From an uncultured Flavobacterium sp. (GTDB lineage: Bacteria; Bacteroidota; Bacteroidia; Flavobacteriales; Flavobacteriaceae): a stretch of 5,325 bases of DNA. Positions within the stretch are counted from its first letter, which is position 1, and each line of letters opens with the position of its first letter. Under the pieces are notes generated by a model. That model was not told the DNA's origin. It saw nothing but the letters and a program-made list of their open reading frames with translations, and ran no database searches. This document shows positions 1 through 4,678 of this stretch, piece after piece. A program made the position numbers and the translations under genes. The stretch spans positions 1-5,325 of the forward strand of contig NZ_CALFIG010000036.1 of NCBI RefSeq assembly GCF_937876455.1, in the 5' to 3' direction.

Positions 1-1253
1 TCTAGCTCTGAAGTAGAATAAATAGAATGAACCTGACTTAAGACAAAGTCTTTCTCATACTGGCTTAAATTGCAGTCGGTTCTTAAGTAAATTCTTAGGA
101 CGCTACCAACAATCACAAAATCTTTAATGTTTGACAATAGCTCGTAACTTTTTAGAGGTGCAAGAACGTTAGCAAGCCTTGCTTTTAGTTGGTTTTCGGA
201 GCAAATATAGGCAATTGCTTGATGCTCTATCTTGGCTAGGTATTGCTCTATCTGCTTTTCCCTGTCTATTTCCTTTTGATTTATTGGAGTGATGTTTTCT
301 TTTATGCGGAAGTTATCGTTGCCAATTTTTACGGCATCTCGCATCTCAAATCGCAGACATTTACCGAAATATGCAATAAATTGAGCTTTTGAACAAAATT
401 GTTTATCTAGCTTCTTTGACATATCAAGGAGTATTTCATTCATAGCATTTAAGTTAAAATCCCGACCTGATAGGCTTTGTAACCGACTAGCATCTTCTTT
501 GGTCAACGGATAGTGATAGTTTAAGGTTTGTGGCTCTTTATACTGGTTAAAATAGTAAACTTTTGCCTTTTTTTCTGCATTAGTACGTTTTTTCCGTTCG
601 TTAGGAAGTCTTTTTTTAAGTTTAACAGAGTTAATAGATTCTGGCGGAAATACAGCTACTTGAGGGTTTCTATTTTCTTCAATCTTAATTTCTTCAGAAT
701 TTTGTAAAAAATTAGATTCTAGATCTATATCTTTATCTTTGTTAAAGATATTCCTGTTAGTATATGTAAACCGATTTTTTTCGGGGTAGAATTTTGAACT
801 TAAATTGTCTGTATCCTTTAATTCATCTACTACTGCAGGATGTAATTCAATGTAATAGTGACGGGAAAATTTTGTACCTTTATTATTAGTATAAAGCCTG
901 TAAAATTGTATTTTTAATATTTTTGCTAATTGTTTTAAAATAAGTACGTTTTGGTCAGATTTGCACCGAGTAGCCTGAGTAATATATTTATGATTTATTA
1001 AAACATATCTATTACTAAAGAGTTTTTTTAATATGGCTCTAAGTAACTTTTTAGCTTTTTCCCCAAGATAAACAGTTTTGTCAGTAAGTTCTTCTTCTGG
1101 GGTAATACTAGCTCTAATAAGCTTGTCTAGTAGCTTATAGCGGTTTGGTGTTCTATGCTTAAAGCTTAAAAAGACTTGTGTTTCTAAGGATAATTCAGTT
1201 TTCGACTTGTGATTAAAATAATCGTCTACTTTTATATGTTGTAAATAAACCAT
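1..1253 (-). CDS. Putative plasmid replication initiator, DnaA_N-like C-terminal part (3'-truncated by window edge)
   Basis: The minus strand is open for 417 codons from ATG at 1253 to the window edge with no stop, so the C-terminus is missing. The N-terminal third (about residues 1-150) reads like a winged-helix Rep domain, with a helix-turn-helix-like stretch near residues 86-115 (ITQATRCKSDQNVLILKQLA) followed by basic and aromatic strands. Residues 150-235 are a polar, lysine-rich linker. Residues 245-320 are a second folded helical part. From about 333 onward the pattern (LKARLANVLAPLKSYELL, then IVGSVLRIYL) resembles the DnaA N-terminal domain I fold, which in DnaA mediates protein contacts. 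I recall proteins annotated as DnaA-like replication initiators on Rickettsia plasmids with this character; this was not checked by search. No good Shine-Dalgarno sequence precedes the ATG. The frame stays open upstream to 1338 but offers no ATG, GTG or TTG, so 1253 is the only reasonable start. It is divergent from the gene at 1670. Confidence 0.72.
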   Translation of the reverse strand, partial: MVYLQHIKVDDYFNHKSKTELSLETQVFLSFKHRTPNRYKLLDKLIRASITPEEELTDKTVYLGEKAKKLLRAILKKLFSNRYVLINHKYITQATRCKSDQNVLILKQLAKILKIQFYRLYTNNKGTKFSRHYYIELHPAVVDELKDTDNLSSKFYPEKNRFTYTNRNIFNKDKDIDLESNFLQNSEEIKIEENRNPQVAVFPPESINSVKLKKRLPNERKKRTNAEKKAKVYYFNQYKEPQTLNYHYPLTKEDASRLQSLSGRDFNLNAMNEILLDMSKKLDKQFCSKAQFIAYFGKCLRFEMRDAVKIGNDNFRIKENITPINQKEIDREKQIEQYLAKIEHQAIAYICSENQLKARLANVLAPLKSYELLSNIKDFVIVGSVLRIYLRTDCNLSQYEKDFVLSQVHSIYSTSEL

Positions 1254-1310
1254 TTTGTTTATTTTGATTAAATAAGTTAAAAAATTTTTACTTAACCAAC
1301 TACAAACGGC

Positions 1311-1339
1311 TTGACGAATAGATAATACTGTACTATTCT
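1311..1339 (+). promoter_or_regulatory. Candidate plus-strand promoter antisense to the rep leader
   Basis: TTGACG (1311-1316), a 17-base spacer and TATTCT (1334-1339) make a plausible sigma70-type promoter pointing toward the terminator-like hairpin at 1356-1380. The predicted product would be an RNA of only about 35 bases, antisense to a rep transcript beginning upstream. It overlaps, face to face, the weak minus-strand candidate promoter at 1322-1348. Confidence 0.25.
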
Positions 1340-1348
1340 AACAATCAA
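1322..1348 (-). promoter_or_regulatory. Weak candidate promoter for the rep-like gene
   Basis: On the minus strand TTGATT (plus-strand 1343-1348) is followed after 15 bases by TATTAT (1322-1327), about 60 bases before the ATG at 1253. The spacing is shorter than the usual 16-18, so this is only a candidate. The -35 is embedded in ACTTGATT, sharing ACTTGA with the other candidate promoters of the region. Confidence 0.3.
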
Positions 1349-1355
1349 GTTGTTT

Positions 1356-1380
1356 GCTGCTAGTTAGTAGCTTTTATTTT
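1356..1380 (+). terminator. Small rho-independent-terminator-like hairpin, plus strand
   Basis: GCTGCT (1356-1361), loop AGTT, AGTAGC (1366-1371) form a 6-bp stem with one G-U pair, followed directly by TTTTATTTT (1372-1380). On the plus strand no gene precedes it, so it would end either readthrough from the left or a short antisense RNA against the rep-like leader. Confidence 0.4.
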
Positions 1381-1518
1381 GGTGTTAGTTGCAATCAACG
1401 TTTGACTTATTAATAAATGAGTCTGATATTTTGAGAAATTTTTACAAAACTCTTGGCGGACTTTTTAAAAATCTCTCTTAGTGGGTTTTCATTTTTTACA
1501 TTCTTTCTTCTCCCCAAT

Positions 1519-1563
1519 AAAAAAAGGTTATAGATAGAGAGCGAAAATAAGCTCTCTATAACC
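1519..1563 (-). terminator. Strong rho-independent-terminator-like hairpin, minus strand (possible rep attenuator)
   Basis: GGTTATA (1526-1532) pairs with TATAACC (1557-1563) and GAGAGC (1537-1542) with GCTCTC (1551-1556), 13 bp with a 4-base bulge (GATA, 1533-1536) on one side and loop GAAAATAA. Read on the minus strand the stem is followed by seven T residues (complement of 1519-1525), the classical intrinsic terminator form. No minus-strand gene ends to its right: all genes from 1670 to 4493 are on the plus strand. It therefore looks placed to stop transcripts heading toward the rep-like gene, either as a transcription shield or as a leader attenuator. Confidence 0.65.
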
Positions 1564-1564
1564 C

Positions 1565-1595
1565 ATAATACTAATCATTGATTTTTAGAAGTCAA
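1565..1595 (-). promoter_or_regulatory. Candidate minus-strand promoter just before the hairpin at 1519-1563
   Basis: On the minus strand TTGACT (plus 1590-1595) is followed by TAGTAT (1568-1573, 16-base spacer) or TATTAT (1565-1570, 19-base spacer). A transcript from here would enter the terminator-like hairpin almost at once, and, if not stopped, would continue into the rep-like gene with a leader of about 300 bases. The -35 lies inside the operator-like dyad at 1592-1609. Confidence 0.35.
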
Positions 1596-1609
1596 GTATA
1601 AGTACTTGA
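1592..1609. promoter_or_regulatory. 18-bp dyad, probable operator (TCAAGTA-N4-TACTTGA)
   Basis: A perfect 7-4-7 inverted repeat, TCAAGTA TAAG TACTTGA. It overlaps the -35 elements of two outward-facing candidate promoters: TTGACT to the left and TTGAAA (1606-1611) to the right. That is the expected position for a repressor site controlling both directions. The winged-helix protein encoded at 1670 is the obvious candidate ligand, by proximity only. Confidence 0.5.
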
Positions 1610-1634
1610 AAATGTTATTGGTAATTGGTATGTT
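1606..1634 (+). promoter_or_regulatory. Candidate promoter of the winged-helix gene
   Basis: TTGAAA (1606-1611), 17-base spacer, TATGTT (1629-1634), about 36 bases ahead of the chosen ATG at 1670. The -35 is the right half of the 18-bp dyad, so binding there should block this promoter. Confidence 0.45.
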
Positions 1635-1669
1635 ATAAAATAAACAATTATGGAGAGAAGCATAAAAAT

Positions 1670-1969
1670 ATGCAAAAGGATTTATTATTAAAAGCAATAT
1701 CTAATATTGGATTGTATACACATTCAGAAAGTGCAATATTAAAAAAAATGATAGAAATATCAATTAATAATATAGCTGTTATCCAAGCAAAAGATTTAAA
1801 AAGTCAAATTCCTCTTTCGCACACAGCTATTTATTCTTCACTGAAGACTTTACAATTAAAAGGAGTAATTACAAAACTCCAATCTCAACCCCATTCTTAT
1901 GAGTTAAATCAAGAGAAATTAGAATATGCTGTAAATTTATATAAAAATGTACACAGTAAAAAATCATAA
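1670..1969 (+). CDS. Winged-helix DNA-binding protein, 99 aa, probable plasmid regulator
   Basis: The protein is small and basic, with the shape of a MarR/TrmB-like winged helix. A leading helix covers about residues 20-36. A short helix (AKDLKSQIP, 40-48) is followed by a probable recognition helix starting SHTAIYSSLKTLQLKG (50-65). A beta wing, VITKLQSQPHSYELN (66-80), and a final helix close the protein. An in-frame TTG at 1625 would add 15 residues, but nothing like a ribosome site precedes it. ATG at 1670 has GGAGAGAAG at 1652-1660 before it and gives a protein starting directly at the folded part. The gene is divergent from the rep-like gene, with an 18-bp dyad between them and another just after its stop, so autoregulation and control of replication are plausible. 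Its precise family and target are not recognisable; a chromosomal-type transcription regulator is the alternative. Confidence 0.72.
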   Translation: MQKDLLLKAISNIGLYTHSESAILKKMIEISINNIAVIQAKDLKSQIPLSHTAIYSSLKTLQLKGVITKLQSQPHSYELNQEKLEYAVNLYKNVHSKKS

Positions 1970-1971
1970 AG

Positions 1972-1989
1972 TTCTGTAAAAATACAGAA
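1972..1989. promoter_or_regulatory. 18-bp dyad TTCTGTA-N4-TACAGAA upstream of a promoter
   Basis: A perfect 7-4-7 inverted repeat starting 3 bases after the stop of the winged-helix gene and ending 7 bases before the -35 at 1997. It has the same arm and spacer lengths as the dyad at 1592-1609 but different arm sequences. No T-tract follows, so an operator is more likely than a terminator. Confidence 0.4.
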
Positions 1990-1996
1990 TAAATAC

Positions 1997-2024
1997 TTGA
2001 CATATAATTTCTATACACTATATT
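1997..2024 (+). promoter_or_regulatory. Strong sigma70-type promoter for the small-gene pair
   Basis: TTGACA (1997-2002) is a perfect -35. TATATT (2019-2024) follows after 16 bases as -10; TATTAA at 2021 is an alternative with 18 bases. Transcription would start near 2031 and give a leader of roughly 134 bases before the ATG at 2165. The -35 sits in the string TACTTGACA, sharing TACTTGA with the dyad at 1592-1609. Confidence 0.6.
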
Positions 2025-2044
2025 AATCTATAAGCAAGGTATAA

Positions 2045-2079
2045 AAAAACGCCTGAAGCTGCGAACTTCAAACGTTTTT
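2045..2079. terminator. Bidirectional terminator-like hairpin in the leader (possible attenuator)
   Basis: AAAAACG (2045-2051) pairs with CGTTTTT (2073-2079). A CC/AA internal loop separates this from TGAAG (2054-2058) paired with CTTCA (2066-2070); the loop is CTGCGAA. The A-tract on one side and T-tract on the other let it act on both strands; seven T residues follow on the minus strand. On the plus strand it lies after the promoter at 1997 and before the small genes, so it would yield a 50-base RNA or attenuate them. Confidence 0.5.
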
Positions 2080-2091
2080 ATGTCTTGTGAC

Positions 2092-2129
2092 TGAGGATAT
2101 TTAGATTTTCAACGACTTAAATATCCTCA
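2092..2129. repeat. Perfect 12-bp inverted repeat (leader hairpin)
   Basis: TGAGGATATTTA (2092-2103) and TAAATATCCTCA (2118-2129) are perfectly complementary around a 14-base loop. No T-tract follows, so it is not a terminator. It lies 25 bases ahead of the Shine-Dalgarno sequence of the 53-codon ORF, in the same leader as the hairpin at 2045-2079. Confidence 0.7.
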
Positions 2130-2164
2130 ATAATTCATTAACTCAACCTTTGCAGGAGAATTAT

Positions 2165-2326
2165 ATGTATAATAGCAACAATTTTGCCTTAAGTAAAGAT
2201 ACAATCTTTGGGACAAAAAATCACGTCAATATCAATTTTATACTAAATAATATCAAATTATTCAAGAAAATAAGTATTATCAATCTGTTATATCTTTATT
2301 TCTCTGTAAGAGAAGTGGAGGTATAA
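2165..2326 (+). CDS. Small ORF, 53 aa, unknown function, coupled to next gene
   Basis: ATG at 2165 is preceded by AGGAGA at 2154-2159 with ideal spacing. This is one of the best ribosome sites in the window and supports real translation. The peptide begins MYNSNNFALSKDTIFG, is polar and asparagine-rich in its first half, basic in the middle (KLFKK, 31-35), and has a short hydrophobic run (ISIINLLYLYFSV, 36-48) before an acidic end (REVEV). The run is shorter than a normal membrane helix. Its stop (2324-2326) is 2 bases before the next ATG, and the next gene's GGAGG lies inside its last codons, so the two are translationally linked. I recognise no family. It may be a functional small protein or a translated leader that opens the ribosome site of the gene at 2329. 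Confidence 0.55.
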   Translation: MYNSNNFALSKDTIFGTKNHVNINFILNNIKLFKKISIINLLYLYFSVREVEV

Positions 2327-2328
2327 AA

Positions 2329-2586
2329 ATGACTGCAATAAAAGACCGTTTTATTTCACGAGAAGAAATATCCAAGCTTCTCTGGGGTATGATTAATGAT
2401 ATTTCTACTCATAGTTTATCAATGTGGTTAAAATCAAAAACCGATGACGAATTTGTGGTAGTGCCGAGAGAATTTTGTGTTTTAGTAGTGTCATTTTTGG
2501 AACGACAAGTTCCAAAGAAGGAACATTTACTATTTAATTCTCGAAATGTACTGGGGCAACTTGAAGAAATAAAACGCTATTTATAA
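2329..2586 (+). CDS. Hypothetical protein, 85 aa
   Basis: GGAGG at 2317-2321 stands 7 bases before ATG 2329, a strong start. The protein looks globular and mixed in charge. A helix with the pattern FISREEISKLLWGMIND spans residues 8-24. STHSLSMWLKSK follows (26-37). A central hydrophobic stretch, FVVVPREFCVLVVSFLE (42-58), is probably a strand-helix core rather than a membrane segment because charged residues break it. A basic and amphipathic C-terminal helix (NVLGQLEEIKRYL, 73-85) ends it. There is no cysteine pair, signal peptide or catalytic motif that I recognise. It is second in a two-gene unit from the promoter at 1997. A DNA-binding or protein-binding accessory role on the plasmid would fit its size, but function is unknown. 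Confidence 0.7.
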   Translation: MTAIKDRFISREEISKLLWGMINDISTHSLSMWLKSKTDDEFVVVPREFCVLVVSFLERQVPKKEHLLFNSRNVLGQLEEIKRYL

Positions 2587-2650
2587 CTGTAAAATAAGAA
2601 ATTGTCCCAATTAATTGTATTTTTTACTATCGGTAAAATACTTTTGGTTA

Positions 2651-2713
2651 AGTACAGGGCTTATATTAATTTTATAAGAGCATTAACTTCTTATAAAAAG
2701 ATAGGCCTGTGCT
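2651..2713. repeat. Nested inverted repeats with alternative pairings
   Basis: An inner perfect 10-bp stem, TTTTATAAGA (2670-2679) with TCTTATAAAA (2689-2698), lies within an outer 8-bp stem, AGTACAGG (2651-2658) with CCTGTGCT (2706-2713, one G-U pair). CTTATA at 2660-2665 can instead pair with TATAAG at 2673-2678, which would break the inner stem. No T-tract follows. The element sits in the 242-base gap before the 270-residue protein; it could be a structured leader, an operator cluster or a remnant of a mobile repeat. Confidence 0.55.
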
Positions 2714-2766
2714 GCTGAAATTGAAACAATTTATCAAAGACAAAATTACACTATAGGTAAATAATA

Positions 2767-2832
2767 ATGTTGCCGACAGGATGTAGCCGATTTATACTCT
2801 TTTTACTAAGCAATCATCAGCCCACTAAATGA
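2767..2832 (+). CDS. Candidate 21-aa upstream ORF overlapping the next start (ATGA)
   Basis: ATG at 2767 opens a frame of 21 codons (MLPTGCSRFILFLLSNHQPTK) that ends at TGA 2830-2832, overlapping the ATG of the next gene at 2829-2831. A modest AGG (2755-2757) lies 9 bases ahead. The next gene has no visible ribosome site of its own, so translation of this ORF could supply ribosomes by termination-reinitiation. The peptide has a hydrophobic FILFLL core but is too short for a clear function. It may also be chance. Confidence 0.35.
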   Translation: MLPTGCSRFILFLLSNHQPTK

Positions 2833-3641
2833 GTAAAACAAAAGATAACGTAGAAGGTCAAAGCAAAGAAGAATTAGATTCCCAAAAAGAAGTTTCAGAC
2901 AAATCAGAATCTGCAGATAAACCATATATTGCATTTGAGCAAATTAAGTCTTTAGAGGACGTAATTGGTCGTTTGCATGCAGAGGCCGATTTTGCTGCTA
3001 AGGCATTTGGCGGTAATACACAAGAGGCGATTAGATCACTTAAAGACTTAAAACAGGAGCTATCTTCTGTACTGGTAGGGTTTAAACAACCATTATCTGA
3101 ATTTTCCAATTACAACAAAACTTTTGGCACTTTAATACAGACTATATCACTTTTACCAAATAAGACAGAAGATGTTTTAAAAGAATTAGTACCTGATATT
3201 GGCAAGGAGGTTGAGAAAGTACACGATCAGCGAATGATCGAGATTGAATCAATATTGAAGAAATTACAAAAACAGTTAAGTGATGAAGTATTAGCAACGC
3301 ACAAGATTCTAGAGCAAGCTGCAATTAAGAGCATAGAGCAAATTAATAAAGCCATGTTAAAACAATTAGGCCAACAAGAGAAACAATTTTTGCAATTTTC
3401 AGAACACGCAAAAAATGAGATAGATGCAGTTACTTCAAATCATGGTACCAAATTTTTAAGAAACACGGCTATTTGCTTAATTTTAGCAACGATTACAGGA
3501 TCTATAAGTGGATGGTATACTAGCGAATATTTTCCTAGACTTGTTAAGATCGAACGAACTGGGGATGTAATTATACATAATAGTCATGTCAAAGTATTTG
3601 ATCCCCCTTCAGTTAAAAATCAAGATCAAAATAAAAAGTAA
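2829..3641 (+). CDS. Coiled-coil protein with one membrane segment, 270 aa, unknown function
   Basis: Residues 1-32 are highly polar and probably disordered (SKEELDSQKEVSDKSESADK). Residues 35-205 are almost entirely helical, rich in K, E and Q with heptad-like spacing of L and I (SLEDVIGRLHAEADFAAKAF; MIEIESILKKLQKQLSDEV; KSIEQINKAMLKQL). One membrane segment follows, TAICLILATITGSISGWY (213-230). A short tail of about 40 residues (RLVKIERTGDVIIHNSHVKV) looks like beta strands. Such a plan of a long coiled coil tied to the membrane near its C-terminus recalls accessory mobilisation proteins and other membrane-anchored plasmid proteins, but no motif fixes a family. TAA directly precedes ATG 2829, which rules out an upstream in-frame start, and no Shine-Dalgarno sequence is visible. 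The gene is separate from the toxin-antitoxin unit by 181 bases. Confidence 0.75.
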   Translation: MSKTKDNVEGQSKEELDSQKEVSDKSESADKPYIAFEQIKSLEDVIGRLHAEADFAAKAFGGNTQEAIRSLKDLKQELSSVLVGFKQPLSEFSNYNKTFGTLIQTISLLPNKTEDVLKELVPDIGKEVEKVHDQRMIEIESILKKLQKQLSDEVLATHKILEQAAIKSIEQINKAMLKQLGQQEKQFLQFSEHAKNEIDAVTSNHGTKFLRNTAICLILATITGSISGWYTSEYFPRLVKIERTGDVIIHNSHVKVFDPPSVKNQDQNKK

Positions 3642-3674
3642 TCAATCAAAAATAAAAATATTGAGATCATTTCT

Positions 3675-3727
3675 ACTCAAAAAATAAGCTGAGTTTTAGA
3701 GAACATTTAGACCAATCTTTTTTGAGT
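3675..3727. repeat. 10-bp inverted repeat ACTCAAAAAA / TTTTTTGAGT
   Basis: Perfect 10-bp arms at 3675-3684 and 3718-3727 separated by 33 bases, shortly after the stop of the 270-residue protein. As RNA it would form a long-loop hairpin, but no T-tract follows the second arm, so a canonical terminator is unlikely. It may bring about termination weakly or simply be a dyad in AT-rich spacer. Confidence 0.4.
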
Positions 3728-3757
3728 TAAGTTAATCTAAAATAAGAAAATGTGATG

Positions 3758-3803
3758 TTGATTATTATCAGTTATTGTATTAAACTAGTTGTGAAACTAG
3801 TTT
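3758..3803 (+). promoter_or_regulatory. Candidate promoter and operator hairpin of the toxin-antitoxin unit
   Basis: AAACTAGTT (3782-3790) and AACTAGTTT (3795-3803) form a perfect 9-bp dyad around GTGA, ending 19 bases before the antitoxin ATG. A weak promoter, TTGATT (3758-3763), 17 bases, TAAACT (3781-3786), has its -10 inside this dyad. Antitoxins of this class usually repress their own promoter by binding such a dyad, so an operator is the preferred reading. It could also fold in RNA as a GNRA-type tetraloop hairpin. Confidence 0.5.
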
Positions 3804-3822
3804 TTAAATAAAGAGTTATGAT

Positions 3823-4077
3823 ATGAAAAAGATTATTGGTTGTTTTGAAGCTAAAACTAATTTTAATAAAATTATAAATAATGTTATTTCTGGTGAAGAA
3901 GTATTTATAAGTAAAAGAGGTAAACCTGTAGCTAAAATTATTCCTATAGATAAATCTTTTAATACTGAAAGAGTAAAAAATGCTTTTTTAAGAATACATA
4001 ATATTTCTAAAGAAATGAATTTAGGAAAATTTGACTGGGAAGAATTTAAAAGTTATAGGGATGAGGGAAAAAAATAA
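3823..4077 (+). CDS. vapB: Antitoxin, Phd/YefM type, partner of PIN-domain toxin (84 aa)
   Basis: The first half matches the Phd/YefM antitoxin fold: FEAKTNFNKIINNVISGEEV (8-27) forms the helices and ISKRGKPVAKIIPI (29-42) the typical strand pair, in which the KRGKPVAKIIP signature is easily seen. This part dimerises and binds the operator. Residues 43-84 are charged and end in FDWEEFKSYRDEGKK (70-84), the kind of extended tail that wraps the toxin and blocks its active site. AAGAG at 3811-3815 is a weak ribosome site. The stop is 2 bases before the toxin's ATG, as usual for a co-translated pair. Length is normal for the family. Base use is very AT-rich. The symbol follows the toxin partner; by fold alone phd/yefM would be equally fair. 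Confidence 0.9.
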   Translation: MKKIIGCFEAKTNFNKIINNVISGEEVFISKRGKPVAKIIPIDKSFNTERVKNAFLRIHNISKEMNLGKFDWEEFKSYRDEGKK

Positions 4078-4079
4078 CT

Positions 4080-4493
4080 ATGTCCCCTATTATACTTGAT
4101 TGTTCTGTTACTATTTCTTGGTTTATATCTGATGAATTTTCTAAAAATTCTCTTAATATACGTGATAAAATAAGTGAAGAAGGAGCTATTGTACCTACGA
4201 TATGGTCTTTAGAGGTAGGAAATGTTTTATTAATAAGTGAGAGACGTAAAAGGATTACTAAGGAGCAAAGACAAATAGCTTTATATACTTTAAATGAACT
4301 ACCTATAAAAACAGATGAATTAACTTTTAAAAATGCTTGGTTTGAGACAATTGAAATAGCTGAAAGATATAATTTAAGTTTATACGATGCTTGTTATTTA
4401 GAATTATCTTTACGTTGTAATTCCCCCTTAGCCACTTTTGATAACAACTTAAAGCAAGCAGCTAAATTAGCAGGTGTTGATTTATTTTACTAA
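4080..4493 (+). CDS. vapC: Toxin, PIN-domain ribonuclease (VapC family, 137 aa)
   Basis: This is a full-length PIN-domain protein. The expected acidic active-site residues are all present: D7 in IILDCSV, E45 in WSLEVGN, D103 in LSLYDACYLELS and D121 in LATFDNN. VapC toxins use these to hold Mg2+ or Mn2+ and cut specific RNAs, commonly initiator tRNA or rRNA loops; the target here cannot be told. The ATG at 4080 follows the antitoxin stop by 2 bases, and GAGGGA at 4063-4068 inside the antitoxin's end is its ribosome site, so toxin translation depends on antitoxin translation. The complete motif set and lack of frameshift suggest an active toxin. On a plasmid the pair would serve segregational stability. 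An IS110-family element begins soon after its stop. Confidence 0.93.
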   Translation: MSPIILDCSVTISWFISDEFSKNSLNIRDKISEEGAIVPTIWSLEVGNVLLISERRKRITKEQRQIALYTLNELPIKTDELTFKNAWFETIEIAERYNLSLYDACYLELSLRCNSPLATFDNNLKQAAKLAGVDLFY

Positions 4494-4678
4494 TTTAAGT
4501 GTTATATGTAGTAATAACCCCTTATTTTTGTCCTCGTTTTAGGGTAGAATTTTAGCCTAGATTATTGTGAGCGAATTATTAACATAATAGTATAGACCTC
4601 CCCTATGTACAGAATCTATAACAAATGTTATCGTTCTAGAGTAGAAAATGAATTCTAAACAACAATAGAGAGATCCAT
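4494..4678. other. Non-coding left region of the IS110-family element
   Basis: The stretch contains small dyads only: TTACTA (4487-4492) with TAGTAA (4509-4514), and TTCTA gag TAGAA (4635-4647). A weak candidate promoter is TTGTGA (4565-4570), 17 bases, TAGTAT (4588-4593). In the IS110 group proper a bridge RNA is encoded in the left non-coding end, and in the IS1111 group in the right end. The length would fit a left-end RNA, but I see no convincing large multi-loop fold, and the subgroup is not certain. Confidence 0.35.

Larger units (their letters stand above)
1254..1669. other. Non-coding control region between divergent rep-like and winged-helix genes
   Basis: These 416 bases hold no convincing gene. 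They are rich in A/T tracts and dyads: AAATTTTTAC repeated directly at 1282-1291 and 1436-1445; a near-palindrome at 1404-1423 with TTATTAATAA at 1407-1416; a 12-bp inverted repeat with one mismatch (1433-1444 with 1466-1477); terminator-like hairpins on each strand; and an 18-bp dyad at 1592-1609. No consensus DnaA box (TTATCCACA) and no ordered set of iterons is visible. The region is the natural place for the promoter of the initiator gene and possibly for the replication origin, but the sequence does not prove an origin. Confidence 0.55.

Noticed and set aside
1254..1337. N-terminal extension of the rep-like protein
   Set aside because: The frame is open back to 1338 but contains no ATG, GTG or TTG codon before the ATG at 1253.
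1282..1499. AAATTTTTAC-type repeats as replication iterons
   Set aside because: Only two exact copies far apart plus looser matches in low-complexity A/T sequence, without regular spacing.
1625..1669. TTG start at 1625 extending the winged-helix protein to 114 residues
   Set aside because: No ribosome site precedes it, it overlaps the candidate -10 region, and the ATG at 1670 has GGAGAGAAG upstream and begins the folded part.
2588..2638. Small dyads (CAATTAATTG palindrome; TTTTAC-N5-GTAAAA) after the 85-residue gene as a terminator
   Set aside because: The stems are short and A/T-only or nearly so, and no T-tract follows directly.
2858..3324. Minus-strand open frames of 83 and 60 codons at 2858-3109 and 3142-3324
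   Set aside because: Both lie wholly opposite the well-supported 270-residue coiled-coil gene, have no family resemblance, and look like antisense shadows.
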